A stretch of DNA of 64,000 nucleotides. Source: DATBVX01 sp963810775 (lineage in GTDB: Bacteria; Pseudomonadota; Gammaproteobacteria; Steroidobacterales; Steroidobacteraceae). The notes beneath the pieces were generated by a model, which was given only the letters and a program-made list of their open reading frames with translations, was not told the origin of the DNA and searched no databases. Each line of letters begins with the position of its first letter. Positions within the stretch are counted from its first letter, which is position 1. Location: assembly GCA_963810775.1 (NCBI GenBank), contig CAWEOT010000001.1:186001-250000 (forward strand), in the 5' to 3' direction. The position numbers were made by a program, and so were the translations under genes. This document shows positions 1 through 8,888 of this stretch, one piece after another.

Positions 1-545
1 TGATCGTGGCCGGACCCGGTCTTGGGCGTGACACGTGGGCGCGCGCGATATTCGACAGCGTGCAGAACGCGGAACGCCCGCTGGTGCTCGATGCGGACGC
101 GCTCAATCTGCTGGCGACCACTCCGCGTCGGCGCGAGGACTGGATCCTGACGCCGCACCCGGGAGAAGCGGCGCGCCTGCTCGGACTCGAAACGGAGGCA
201 ATTCAAGCCGATCGCCTGTCGGCGCTGGAGCAATTACACACGCGCTTCGGCGGTGTGATCGTTCTCAAGGGCGCCAACACGCTCATCGGCACCAGCGGCC
301 ACGTACCGGCGCTCTGCAATCGCGGCAATCCAGGCATGGCCACGCCTGGCATGGGTGATGTGCTCGGCGGCATCGTCGGTGCCTTGTTCGCGCAGCTTCG
401 CGATCCATGGACGGCTGCGCGCGCAGCGGTGCTCGCTCATGCACTGGCAGGCGATGCGGCAGCACAGGTCGGTGAGCGTGGCATGATCGCGAGCGATGTG
501 ATCGCACGGTTGCCCGCATGCTTGAATCCGCCACGCTCGAACTGA
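1..545 (+). CDS. nnrD: ADP-dependent NAD(P)H-hydrate dehydratase, C-terminal part (5' truncated)
   Basis: The frame is open from the first bases of the window, so the true start lies upstream; about 180 codons remain. They match the C-terminal half of the YjeF/NnrD carbohydrate-kinase fold, the enzyme that dehydrates damaged NAD(P)HX using ADP. Visible signs are the glycine-rich strand IVAGPGLG at the very beginning, TPHPGE near residue 50, VLKGANT, and the nucleotide-site loop GMGDVLGG near residue 117. In most bacteria this domain is fused behind the NnrE epimerase; whether that is so here cannot be seen. The end overlaps tsaE by 28 bp, its usual neighbour. Confidence 0.93.
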   Translation, partial: IVAGPGLGRDTWARAIFDSVQNAERPLVLDADALNLLATTPRRREDWILTPHPGEAARLLGLETEAIQADRLSALEQLHTRFGGVIVLKGANTLIGTSGHVPALCNRGNPGMATPGMGDVLGGIVGALFAQLRDPWTAARAAVLAHALAGDAAAQVGERGMIASDVIARLPACLNPPRSN

Positions 546-1021
546 TCGCGCCGGACGCAGACGCCACCCTCCGCTTGGGTGCGCACATTGCGCGTGTACT
601 AACGTCTGCGTCGGCCGCGCCGTTGGTGATCGGTCTGACCGGCGAGCTCGGTGCTGGGAAGACGACGTTGGTGCGCGGCATCCTGCGTGCGCTTGGCGTC
701 GCGGGCACAGTGCGCAGCCCGACATTCACGCTGCTCGAGAACTACTCAATTCCGCCACTGGAAATCTCACATCTCGACCTTTATCGCGTTCAGTCACCAC
801 TGGAGATCGAGGCGCTGGGGATCCGAGAACTGTTGGAGCCTGCGCGGGTCTTCTTAATCGAGTGGCCGGAACGCGGAGCTTGGGCACTGCCTGCGCCAGA
901 TCTCGATATCGAGCTCTCTGTCGCTGATCCGGGAAGAAACATCGTCATTCATCCGCGAAGCGCGGCGGGAGGAGCGGTGCTCGAGCGACTCAAAGGGGCT
1001 CTCGCGGCGCGAGGGCTTTGA
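518..1021 (+). CDS. tsaE: tRNA threonylcarbamoyladenosine biosynthesis ATPase TsaE
   Basis: A 167-residue P-loop ATPase that works with TsaB and TsaD to make t6A at position 37 of ANN-decoding tRNAs. The Walker A motif GELGAGKTT is at residues 42-50, followed by the family signature SPTFTLLENY near residue 70 and the HLDLYR strand near residue 84. Length fits the family (about 150-170). The ATG overlaps the end of nnrD by 28 bp, so the two are probably translationally coupled. This nnrD-tsaE-amiC-mutL-miaA order is typical of gammaproteobacteria. Confidence 0.95.
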   Translation: MLESATLELIAPDADATLRLGAHIARVLTSASAAPLVIGLTGELGAGKTTLVRGILRALGVAGTVRSPTFTLLENYSIPPLEISHLDLYRVQSPLEIEALGIRELLEPARVFLIEWPERGAWALPAPDLDIELSVADPGRNIVIHPRSAAGGAVLERLKGALAARGL

Positions 1022-1062
1022 AGGTAAGCGTTCAGCATCGTTTCCTATGTTCATAATTTATA

Positions 1063-1092
1063 TTGAAAACTTCGTTCCAGCCGGTTTACATT
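1063..1092 (+). promoter_or_regulatory. Candidate sigma-70 promoter for amiC
   Basis: TTGAAA at 1063-1068 and TACATT at 1087-1092 are separated by 18 bp, in an AT-rich island between tsaE and amiC. Transcription would begin near 1099, about 20 bp before the amiC ATG. This is a consensus match only. Confidence 0.45.
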
Positions 1093-1120
1093 AGCGGCAC
1101 CGAAAGTTCGGCCCTGGATC

Positions 1121-2350
1121 ATGTCGAAAAAAAGCGCCGCGCCGTACATCGCTCTCACTCTCCTGCAGATTCTGAGTGTCGGCACGGTTCACGCAGTTGA
1201 AGTGCGCGATGTGCGGCTCTGGTCCGGACCCGATCACACGCGTGTGGTCCTCGAACTGAGTGGCCCCGCTATCCATAATCTCTTCACGCTGCAGAATCCG
1301 GATCGCGTCGTTGTCGACGTGGCGAGCGCCACGGCTGTCAGCAATCTCGCGTTACCCGCCGGGCAGGGTGTCATCAGGCAAGTGCGCTTGGGCGCACGCG
1401 AGGACGGGAGCCTGCGTGTCGTGCTTGATGTCGGCTCTGCAGTGCAGCCCAAGAGCTTCGCGGTCGAGCCCAACGAGACGTACGGTAATCGGCTCGTCAT
1501 CGATCTGGAACTGCCGGGCGAGCCGGCACCCGTGAAGGTACAGCACGCGCCACTCACCGATGCGTCACGCGACCTCGTGATCGCGATCGATGCCGGCCAT
1601 GGCGGCGATGATCCCGGAGCGATCGGCCGTAACGGCACGCGGGAAAAGGATGTCGTGTTAGGTGTCGCGCGGGCGCTCGCCGAGAGAGTAAGTCGCGAGC
1701 CCGGTATGCGCGCTACGCTGATTCGCGATGGCGACTACTACGTGACGCTGCGCGATCGCATGAGCAAGGCGCGCACTCAGAAAGCGGACCTGTTCGTCTC
1801 GGTCCACGCCGATTCGATTCGCGATCGCAGCATCACCGGCTCCTCGGTGTACATCCTGTCACCGCGTGGCGCGAGCGATGAGGCGTCGCGCTGGCTGGCC
1901 GAACGGGAAAACGCCTCCGACCTCATCGGCGGTGTTTCACTGGACGACAAGGACAACGTGCTTGCTTCGGTCCTGCTCGATCTCTCGCAGACCGCGAGCC
2001 TCACGGCGAGCCTCACTGCCGCGGAACGCGTGCTCGTCGAGCTCGATCGCGTCGGCGCAGTGCGCAAGCGCGCGGTGCAGCAGGCCGGATTCGTGGTGCT
2101 GAAATCGCCTGACATTCCATCGCTGCTCGTGGAGACCGCATACATTTCCAATCCCGGCGAAGAGAAGCGGCTCAAGGATCCGCGGCGCCAGGATCAGCTC
2201 GCAACTGCAATTCATGCCGGTATCCGCGGATACTTCTATGAGAACCCGCCGGCAGGCACCCGTGTGGCCGACCTCGTTGCGCAACGCAATGCCCCGCCGG
2301 ATCGCAAGATCCTGGCACAGGAAGGCGCGACCGAAGCAAGCGCGCGCTGA
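1121..2350 (+). CDS. amiC: N-acetylmuramoyl-L-alanine amidase (AmiB/AmiC type)
   Basis: Periplasmic zinc amidase that splits septal peptidoglycan during daughter-cell separation. Residues 1-25 are a Sec signal ending THA. An AMIN septum-targeting domain follows (about 28-130), then an Amidase_3 domain (about 152-372) with zinc ligands in DAGHGGDDPG, TREKD and SVHADS, and the catalytic glutamate in LVETAYISN. Between them is the insertion helix around LASVLLDLSQTASL, which in relatives blocks the active site until a LytM factor (EnvC or NlpD) opens it. There is no C-terminal LysM domain and no twin-arginine motif. The symbol amiC rather than amiB is a family-level choice. Confidence 0.92.
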   Translation: MSKKSAAPYIALTLLQILSVGTVHAVEVRDVRLWSGPDHTRVVLELSGPAIHNLFTLQNPDRVVVDVASATAVSNLALPAGQGVIRQVRLGAREDGSLRVVLDVGSAVQPKSFAVEPNETYGNRLVIDLELPGEPAPVKVQHAPLTDASRDLVIAIDAGHGGDDPGAIGRNGTREKDVVLGVARALAERVSREPGMRATLIRDGDYYVTLRDRMSKARTQKADLFVSVHADSIRDRSITGSSVYILSPRGASDEASRWLAERENASDLIGGVSLDDKDNVLASVLLDLSQTASLTASLTAAERVLVELDRVGAVRKRAVQQAGFVVLKSPDIPSLLVETAYISNPGEEKRLKDPRRQDQLATAIHAGIRGYFYENPPAGTRVADLVAQRNAPPDRKILAQEGATEASAR

Positions 2351-2404
2351 TTTCCGTAACTCCTGATCTGACGGCCAGCGCAGCGGGTAAACTCCCGGCC
2401 CGTC

Positions 2405-4138
2405 ATGCCCATTCGTGTCCTCCAACCCGAGCTCATAAACCAGATCGCTGCCGGCGAGGTCATCGAGCGCCCGGCATCCGTGATCAAGGAGCTGATTGAG
2501 AACGCGCTCGACGCCGGAGCGCGACGCATCGACATCGAGGTCGAGAAGGGCGGAGTCGCGCTGTGCCGCGTACGTGACGATGGTGGCGGGATCGCCGCGG
2601 ATGAGCTGCCACTGGCACTTGCCCGGCACGCGACCAGCAAGATCAGTGCGCTCGACGACCTCGAGCACGTCGTGAGCCTCGGTTTTCGGGGCGAGGCACT
2701 GCCGAGCATTGCCTCGGTGTCACGCCTGGAGCTGATCTCGCGCACGGCAGACGGCGAACACGGATGGAAAGTCTCGGTAGGCAACGGCGGTGAGGCTGTC
2801 GCGCCGGCACCCCATCCGCCCGGCACGACGGTTGAGGTGCGTGATCTGTTCTTCAACGTTCCTGCGCGGCGCAAGTTCCTGCGCAGTGAAGCCACCGAGT
2901 TGCAGCACATTGCGCGTCACGTTGAACGCCTCGCGCTGAGTCGCTTCGACGTTGCGATCCAGCTCACGCACAATCAGCGGCGCGTAATCACGTTGCCCGC
3001 GGCCCCGGACCGAGCCGCCCGCGAGCAGCGTGTAGCTGAAGTCTGCGGCGGCGAGTTTCTGGATTCGGCGCTCTATATCGAGAACGCGACTGCCGGGCTC
3101 AGACTGAGCGGCTGGATCGCGCAGCCGACTTTTGCGCGCGGCCAGCCAGATCTGCAGTTCTGGTTCATCAACGGACGCCCGGTGCGCGATCGCCTGCTGG
3201 TGAACGCAGCGCGCCTCGGCTATCGGGATGTACTCTTCCATGGACGGCACCCGGCCTATGTTCTGTACCTGGAGCTCGATCCCGCGCGCGTAGACGTCAA
3301 CGCCCATCCTGCCAAGCAGGAAGTGCGCTTTCGTGATGCCAGGACCGTGCACGACTTCGTGCATCGGACCCTGGCCGAGGTTCTCAGCGAAACCCGTCCC
3401 CAACCAGAGGCGACCGGGCCAGTTGCGGCAGTGCGGCTCATCGGGGAGCGACAGATCGGCCTCACATTGCGCGAGGACGCCGCCGCTCCGTATTTCGCAA
3501 TATCGCCGGCTGGCGATATGCCAGCGGCCACCTCGCCTTCACCTCCCACGGAGGAATTTCCGCTCGGATTCGCCTTGGGCCAGCTGCACGGGATCTACAT
3601 CCTTGCGCAAACCACCGATGGACTCGTCGTGATCGATATGCATGCCGCGCATGAGCGGGTGATGTACGAAAAGCTCAAGCAGCTCGCGGCTGGCGATGGC
3701 ACACAACCCCAATTGCTGCTGGTCCCGATCGTTATCCGCGTATCCGCAGCCGAGGCTGAGCGTGCGGAGCGGAACCGCGAGCAATTCGTGCGCCTCGGTT
3801 TCGACATCGATCGACTCGACGCGCAGCAGCTCGTGATCCGGCAGGTTCCGGTGCTCTTGGCGCGGAGCGATGTTGGCACGCTGATTCGGGACGTGCTGGC
3901 GGAGCTCGGCGAGAACGAGCAGAGCCTGCACATTCAGGACCGAGGCAATGAGCTCCTGGCATCTCTCGCCTGTCGCAGCGCGATGCGAGCACATCGTGCC
4001 ATGACCCATGCGGAAATGAATGCGCTGCTGCGTGAGATGGAGCGTACCGAGCGGGCTGACCAGTGCAACCACGGTCGGCCGACCTGGATGCGCCTGAGCG
4101 TGGCCGACCTCGACCGGCTGTTCCTGCGCGGCCGTTGA
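2405..4138 (+). CDS. mutL: DNA mismatch repair protein MutL, endonuclease type
   Basis: 577 residues. The N-terminal GHKL ATPase carries NQIAAGEVIERPASV, ELIENALDAGA, RDDGGGI and GFRGEAL. The C-terminal domain contains DMHAAHERVMYE (about residues 411-422), fitting the DxHA(x)2E(x)4E metal site of MutL endonucleases, plus ACR and QCNHGRPT further on. Enterics with MutH lack these motifs, while Pseudomonas-type MutL has the same DMHA form. I infer a latent nicking activity and mismatch repair that does not need MutH. The linker (about 330-380) is short, which explains the modest length. It ends 14 bp before miaA. Confidence 0.97.
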   Translation: MPIRVLQPELINQIAAGEVIERPASVIKELIENALDAGARRIDIEVEKGGVALCRVRDDGGGIAADELPLALARHATSKISALDDLEHVVSLGFRGEALPSIASVSRLELISRTADGEHGWKVSVGNGGEAVAPAPHPPGTTVEVRDLFFNVPARRKFLRSEATELQHIARHVERLALSRFDVAIQLTHNQRRVITLPAAPDRAAREQRVAEVCGGEFLDSALYIENATAGLRLSGWIAQPTFARGQPDLQFWFINGRPVRDRLLVNAARLGYRDVLFHGRHPAYVLYLELDPARVDVNAHPAKQEVRFRDARTVHDFVHRTLAEVLSETRPQPEATGPVAAVRLIGERQIGLTLREDAAAPYFAISPAGDMPAATSPSPPTEEFPLGFALGQLHGIYILAQTTDGLVVIDMHAAHERVMYEKLKQLAAGDGTQPQLLLVPIVIRVSAAEAERAERNREQFVRLGFDIDRLDAQQLVIRQVPVLLARSDVGTLIRDVLAELGENEQSLHIQDRGNELLASLACRSAMRAHRAMTHAEMNALLREMERTERADQCNHGRPTWMRLSVADLDRLFLRGR

Positions 4139-4152
4139 GCCAAGGGGCGCTT

Positions 4153-5079
4153 GTGGAGCCTCGCCCCCGCGTCGTCTTGCTGATGGGTCCAACTGGCGCC
4201 GGCAAGAGCGACGTGGCGCTCGAGCTTGCGACTCGCATGCCAGTCGAAATCGTCAGCGTCGATTCGGCGATGGTGTATCGGGGCCTTGATATCGGCACTG
4301 CCAAGCCAGCGCGCGAGGTGCGGGAAGGCATCCCACACCATCTGGTCGATGTGCTCGATCCGGCCGAGAGCTATTCCGCAGGTCAGTTCCTGCACGATGC
4401 GATGGAAGCAATCGGCGCAATTCACGCGCGCGGCCGGGTTCCATTGCTGGTGGGAGGAACGATGTTGTACTTCCACACGTTACTCAACGGGCTGGCGCGT
4501 CTGCCGCCGGCCGATGCGCAGGTGCGACGTGAGCTCGATGCGCGGCTGGCGAGTAACGGCTCGGTGGCATTGCATGCCGAGCTGCGACGTGTGGATCCGG
4601 ATGCCGCCGCCCGGATCCATCCCAATGACCCGCAACGTATCCAGAGGGCGCTGGAGGTGCATCGCCTCACTGGGCGTCCCATCAGCGCGCTGCAGCGAGA
4701 TCGGCCCGTGCCGCTCGCCGGTATGCGAGCCGGGTGCTTCGTGATCAGCCCTCCACGGCAAGATTTACACACGCGGATCGCGCGGCGCTTCGAGCAGATG
4801 ATGGCTGCCGGATTCCTCGACGAAGTGCGTCACTTGCGCGCGCGCAGCGACCTGACCGCCGACAAGCCGGCGCTGCGGGCTGTCGGCTATCGCCAGCTTT
4901 GGCAGCACTTGGATGGGGCAGTGGGGCTCGAGGAGGCGGTGCGCAACGGGATTGTCGCCACGAGGCGACTGGCCAAGCGCCAAATGACGTGGCTCCGGGC
5001 ACTTCCGCAGGCCGAGTGGCTCAATAGCAGTGAGGCGGCTGGCGAACGGATCGTCGCCTGGCTGCAAGCGAGTGAGTGA
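4153..5079 (+). CDS. miaA: tRNA dimethylallyltransferase MiaA
   Basis: Transfers a dimethylallyl group to A37 of tRNAs that read UNN codons. I chose the GTG at 4153 (308 residues; E. coli has 316) because AAGGGG lies 5 bp upstream. An ATG 90 bp earlier in frame would begin inside mutL and add an unconserved extension. The P-loop GPTGAGKS is at residues 12-19; DSAMVYRGLDIGTAKP follows, then the LVGGTMLY strand and the NDPQRIQRALE segment. It is followed by hfq, the canonical miaA-hfq order. Confidence 0.95.
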   Translation: MEPRPRVVLLMGPTGAGKSDVALELATRMPVEIVSVDSAMVYRGLDIGTAKPAREVREGIPHHLVDVLDPAESYSAGQFLHDAMEAIGAIHARGRVPLLVGGTMLYFHTLLNGLARLPPADAQVRRELDARLASNGSVALHAELRRVDPDAAARIHPNDPQRIQRALEVHRLTGRPISALQRDRPVPLAGMRAGCFVISPPRQDLHTRIARRFEQMMAAGFLDEVRHLRARSDLTADKPALRAVGYRQLWQHLDGAVGLEEAVRNGIVATRRLAKRQMTWLRALPQAEWLNSSEAAGERIVAWLQASE

Positions 5080-5214
5080 GAGGCAGTGAGCGTGTGCTAA
5101 GATTTTCGCAAAACCGGTGCCGATGGCCCGGACGACTCCGCAATGCAGCTGCCAGGGAAGGGTGCCGCGGAATTGAACAGACTCGAGAATCTGATTAAGA
5201 ACAAGGAGATTGCA

Positions 5215-5472
5215 ATGGCCAGAGGCCAATCCCTGCAGGACCCGTTTCTGAACACCTTGCGCAAGGAGCGGGTGCCGGTGTCCATCTACCTCGTCAACGG
5301 AATCAAGCTGCAGGGTCAGATCGACTCATTCGACCAATTCGTAGTGCTGCTGAAGAACAGCGTCAGCCAGATGGTGTACAAGCACGCGATCTCTACCGTG
5401 GTGCCGGCGCGCAATATCCGCCTGCCGTCTTCGGAAGAGGAAGGCGGCGCGACGGAAGCCCCGGCCGAATAG
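5215..5472 (+). CDS. hfq: RNA chaperone Hfq
   Basis: Hexameric Sm-like RNA chaperone, 85 residues. The start is the ATG at 5215, giving MARGQSLQDPFLN, because AAGGAG lies 6 bp upstream at 5203-5208. An ATG 72 bp earlier would add an unconserved leader. Sm1 (VPVSIYLVNGIKLQGQI) and Sm2 (VYKHAISTVVPAR) are intact, including the proximal-face YKH. The C-terminal tail is short and acidic (about residues 70-85), as in many non-enteric species. It lies between miaA and hflX. Confidence 0.97.
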   Translation: MARGQSLQDPFLNTLRKERVPVSIYLVNGIKLQGQIDSFDQFVVLLKNSVSQMVYKHAISTVVPARNIRLPSSEEEGGATEAPAE

Positions 5473-5496
5473 GCTGCACTCCAGAGGAACGCCCGG

Positions 5497-6837
5497 TTGT
5501 TTGAACGGCCGCGCAGCGGCGAGAAAGCAGTACTGGTTCGGATCGGCGTCGGCACACCTGCGACGGAGCAGGACCTCAGCGAGTTCACGGCGCTCGCTCG
5601 CTCAGCGGGCGCGTTCCCGGTCGCGACTATCGGCGGATCCAGGCCCAGGCCCGATCCACGTCTGTTTGTAGGCTCGGGCAAGGCGCAGCAGATTCGCGAG
5701 GCGGCCGCTGAGCATGGGGCCGACGTCATCCTCTTCGATCACGCACTGTCACCGAGCCAGGAGCGCAACCTGGAGCAACTCATCGAGCGGCGCGTGCTCG
5801 ATCGCAACGGGCTCATCCTCGACATTTTTGCGCAACGTGCGCGCAGCTTCGAGGGCAAGCTCGAAGTCGAGCTGGCACAGCTGCGCCACATTGCCTCGCG
5901 CCTGGTGCGAGGCTGGACTCACCTGGAGCGCCAGAAGGGCGGCATCGGCTTGCGAGGTCCCGGTGAGACGCAGCTGGAAACTGACCGGCGACTGCTTGCC
6001 AACCGTATCCGGACCTTAAGTCGGCGCCTCGAGAAATTGCAGCGCCAACGTGACACTGGCCGCCAGGCCCGGCGGGAAGTTCCGGTGCCGACGGTTGCAC
6101 TGGTCGGATACACCAACGCCGGCAAGTCGACCCTGTTCAATGCGCTGACCGGCGCTGATTCGTACGTGGCCGATCAGCTCTTCGCCACTCTTGATCCCAC
6201 GGTGCGTCGGGTCGAGTTGCCAGGTTCGCAGATCGCCGTCCTCGCCGATACGGTCGGCTTCGTCCGGGATCTGCCGCACGAGCTGGTCGCGGCATTTCGT
6301 TCAACGTTGCAGGAAGCGCGCGACGCGACGCTCCTCCTGCATGTCATCGACGCAAGCGACCCGCACCGACTGGAACGCATCGATCAGGTGAACGAGGTTC
6401 TGCGTTCAATCGGCGCTGGAGACATTCCACAGATCGAGGTTTTCAACAAGATCGATCGCATCGACGCACTGCCTCGCCTGGAAAGGGCGCCGGACGGACG
6501 CCTGGCCCGGGTGTGGCTGGCAGCCGCTCGCGATACTGGCTTGGAACTCGTGCGTGCTGCCCTGACCAGCGCACTGTGGCCCGAGCTCGAACGGGCAACG
6601 CTGCAGGTCGATCTGCAAGCGGCGGCGGTCCGCTCACGGCTGTACGCTGACCACCGGGTGAGAGCCGAACGCGTACGTGAGGATGGCGGCTGGGAGATGG
6701 AGGTCGAGGTAACCCGACGGCAGCTCGAAGCGCTGGCGCGCGAAGCGGGCGTCAGCCATGCGCCGGCGAGCAGTTCTTGTGTGCCCGACGGGGCATCCCT
6801 ACAATTCCGCGCCCCCAAAGCGGGCGCGGCTCGCTGA
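5497..6837 (+). CDS. hflX: Ribosome-associated GTPase HflX
   Basis: 446-residue GTPase that splits stalled 70S ribosomes under stress. It starts at TTG 5497, chosen because AGAGGAA lies 7 bp upstream and the frame begins MFERP as in the family. The N-terminal glycine-rich HflX domain contains KGGIGLRGPGETQLETDRR; the G domain shows GYTNAGKST (about residue 204), DTVGFVRDLP and NKID. Downstream hflK and hflC complete the usual hfq-hflX-hflKC group; a candidate promoter for hflKC lies inside the last 60 bp of this gene. Confidence 0.96.
   Translation: MFERPRSGEKAVLVRIGVGTPATEQDLSEFTALARSAGAFPVATIGGSRPRPDPRLFVGSGKAQQIREAAAEHGADVILFDHALSPSQERNLEQLIERRVLDRNGLILDIFAQRARSFEGKLEVELAQLRHIASRLVRGWTHLERQKGGIGLRGPGETQLETDRRLLANRIRTLSRRLEKLQRQRDTGRQARREVPVPTVALVGYTNAGKSTLFNALTGADSYVADQLFATLDPTVRRVELPGSQIAVLADTVGFVRDLPHELVAAFRSTLQEARDATLLLHVIDASDPHRLERIDQVNEVLRSIGAGDIPQIEVFNKIDRIDALPRLERAPDGRLARVWLAAARDTGLELVRAALTSALWPELERATLQVDLQAAAVRSRLYADHRVRAERVREDGGWEMEVEVTRRQLEALAREAGVSHAPASSSCVPDGASLQFRAPKAGAAR
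6777..6805 (+). promoter_or_regulatory. Candidate sigma-70 promoter for hflKC
   Basis: TTGTGT at 6777-6782 and TACAAT at 6800-6805 have an ideal 17-bp spacer and lie within the last codons of hflX. Transcription would begin near 6812, giving a 50-nt leader before hflK. Confidence 0.55.
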
Positions 6838-6861
6838 TCTTTAGGCACCTGATCTTCACCT

Positions 6862-7989
6862 ATGGCGTGGAATGAACCGGGCGGCGGAAACCGAAATCCC
6901 TGGGAACGACGACCCGGACAGGGCGGCTCTGAGCTCGATGAAATAGTGCGCAACTGGCAGCGTCGCCTCGCCGGCATTTTCGGCGGAGGGCGTACGGGAC
7001 GTCCCCCCGTCGGAGCCGGACGGGTGAACTGGGGCGCGATCGCGCTGCTCATCGCGGCATTCTGGGGCGCGACCGGTTTCTACATGGTGGATGCGGCGGA
7101 GCGCGCCGTGGTGCTGCGCTTCGGACGCTACACCGCGACTACGGAGCAGGGCCTGCATTGGCACTGGCCGTATCCGATCGAACGCGTCGCGAAGGTGAAT
7201 GTCGCCAAGAACGACAGCATCGACGACAAGACGCGCATGCTCACCGCGGACGAAAACCTCGTCGACATCACCATTGCAGTGCAATTCATCCGTGCCGATC
7301 CGCTCAAGTTCCTGTTCAACGTGCGCGATCCGGAAAGCACGCTGAAAGATGTCAGCGAGAGTGCGATTCGCGAGGCGATCGGCCAGAGCACGCTCGACTT
7401 CGTGCTGGGCGCCGGGCGGCAGGAGATCACGGAGCGCACCCGAGGCACCATTCAGAAGGTGCTGGACGGCTACCAGACCGGGATCCAGATCATCAGCGTC
7501 AACCTGACCGGAGTTAACGTTCCGGACCAGGTGGCGCCCTCGCAGAAGGATGCGATCAAGGCGCGAGAGGATCGCGATCGCTTCAGCCAGGAAGCGCAGG
7601 CCTATGCGAACGATGTCGTGCCGAAGGCCCGCGGTACCGCTTCTCGCCAACTGCAAGATGCGCAGGCCTATCGCGCCCGCGTAGTCGCGGAGGCCGAGGG
7701 AGATACCTCGCGCTTCGGTCAGGTTCTGACTGCCTATCAGAAGGCGCCCGACGTCACCCGCCAGCGCCTGTATATCGAGACGGTCGAGACGGTGCTCGGG
7801 CGCTCGCGCAAGGTGCTTCTGGACACCAAGGCAGGCGGCAACATTCTCTATCTGCCCCTGGACAAGCTCCTCGACAAGAGTGCGACATCCAGTGACGCTG
7901 CGGCGCTGCTGGCGCCGGGAATGGCACGACCTCCCGATGGGCCGACCGAAACCATCACCGTCGATCCACGGGCGCGGGGAGATCGCTGA
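6862..7989 (+). CDS. hflK: FtsH-protease modulator HflK
   Basis: 375-residue inner-membrane SPFH/band-7 protein; with HflC it forms the large periplasmic cage around FtsH. It has a glycine-rich cytoplasmic N-terminus (about 1-50), a membrane segment at about 56-75, then the band-7 domain starting AERAVVLRFGRY. A long charged coiled-coil stretch (about 225-300) follows, then a proline-rich tail. Its stop codon shares one base with the hflC start (TGATG), so the pair is translationally coupled. Confidence 0.96.
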   Translation: MAWNEPGGGNRNPWERRPGQGGSELDEIVRNWQRRLAGIFGGGRTGRPPVGAGRVNWGAIALLIAAFWGATGFYMVDAAERAVVLRFGRYTATTEQGLHWHWPYPIERVAKVNVAKNDSIDDKTRMLTADENLVDITIAVQFIRADPLKFLFNVRDPESTLKDVSESAIREAIGQSTLDFVLGAGRQEITERTRGTIQKVLDGYQTGIQIISVNLTGVNVPDQVAPSQKDAIKAREDRDRFSQEAQAYANDVVPKARGTASRQLQDAQAYRARVVAEAEGDTSRFGQVLTAYQKAPDVTRQRLYIETVETVLGRSRKVLLDTKAGGNILYLPLDKLLDKSATSSDAAALLAPGMARPPDGPTETITVDPRARGDR

Positions 7990-8858
7990 TGCCAACGCGC
8001 GCGCTTCCTCTCCTGGTGTTGCTCGCCGTGGCGTTCCTGTTGCTGGTGAGCTCGCTGTTCACCGTCGCGCAGACCGAGCTCGCCATTCGCTCGCGCTTCG
8101 GCGAGATCCTGCAGGCGGAGTACAAGCCGGGGCTGCATCTGCGCGTGCCGTTCGTCGATACGGTGCGCAAGTTCGAACGGCGCATCATCACGCAGAACTT
8201 CCCGTCGGAGAGCTTCCTCACCAGCGAGGGCAAGATTCTCAACGTTGATTTCTACGTGAAGTGGCGCATTACCGATGTCGGCGCATTCTATCGGTCTACG
8301 GGCGGCATCGAGGACAATGCAGCGCGGCGACTCGGGGAAATCGTCAAGAACAGCATCAAGAGCGTCATCACACGCCTCACCATCCAGCAGATCGTCGCGG
8401 CCGAGCGCGCGGCGGTGACCACAGACCTGCTGACCGGCGCGGGCGGCGCTGTCCGGCAGCTCGGTGTGGAACTGGTGGACGTACGTGTGCGGCGGATCGA
8501 CCTGCCGGAAGAGGTGACGGACTCCGTTTACCGGCGCATGCAGCAGAGCTTCGCGGCGCAGGCGGCAAAATTGCGCGCCGAAGGGCAAGCCTCGGCCGAA
8601 TCGATGCGCGCGGACGCGGACCGGCAACGCACCGAGATCCTCGCGGCGGCACAGCGCGACGCGCAGCGCATGCGCGGCGAAGGCGATGCCCAGTCGACCG
8701 ATATCTACGCGCGAACCTATTCGCGTGATCCTGAGTTCTACCGCTTCTATCGCAGCCTTCAGGCCTACCGAAATTCACTCGGGCGCGACACGGACGTCAT
8801 CGTGATTTCGCCAGACAGCGAATTCTTCCACTACCTGCAGAAGCCCGAAGGTCGCTGA
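7989..8858 (+). CDS. hflC: FtsH-protease modulator HflC
   Basis: 289-residue partner of HflK. One N-terminal membrane anchor (about residues 6-25) is followed by the band-7 domain (TELAIRSRFGEIL, then GLHLRVPFVDTVRKFERR) and an alanine/arginine/glutamate-rich helical region (about 185-240) typical of the cage wall. The start overlaps hflK by one base. The stop codon lies inside a perfect 7-bp hairpin with a GCGA loop. Confidence 0.96.
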   Translation: MPTRALPLLVLLAVAFLLLVSSLFTVAQTELAIRSRFGEILQAEYKPGLHLRVPFVDTVRKFERRIITQNFPSESFLTSEGKILNVDFYVKWRITDVGAFYRSTGGIEDNAARRLGEIVKNSIKSVITRLTIQQIVAAERAAVTTDLLTGAGGAVRQLGVELVDVRVRRIDLPEEVTDSVYRRMQQSFAAQAAKLRAEGQASAESMRADADRQRTEILAAAQRDAQRMRGEGDAQSTDIYARTYSRDPEFYRFYRSLQAYRNSLGRDTDVIVISPDSEFFHYLQKPEGR

Positions 8859-8871
8859 GCGCGAGCTCAGC
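8854..8871 (+). other. Perfect 7-bp hairpin with GCGA loop at the hflC stop codon
   Basis: GCTGAGC at 8854-8860 and GCTCAGC at 8865-8871 flank a GCGA tetraloop. The structure contains the hflC stop codon and precedes the DUF2065 gene by 17 bp. No U-tract follows, so it is not a classical terminator; it may protect or separate the mRNA segments. Confidence 0.4.
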
Positions 8872-8888
8872 CCCGCACGAGAGCGCCC

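Noticed and set aside
5097..5105. TAAGAT between miaA and hfq as a -10 box for hfq
   Set aside because: No -35 at the right distance; in relatives hfq promoters lie within miaA, which I could not resolve by eye.
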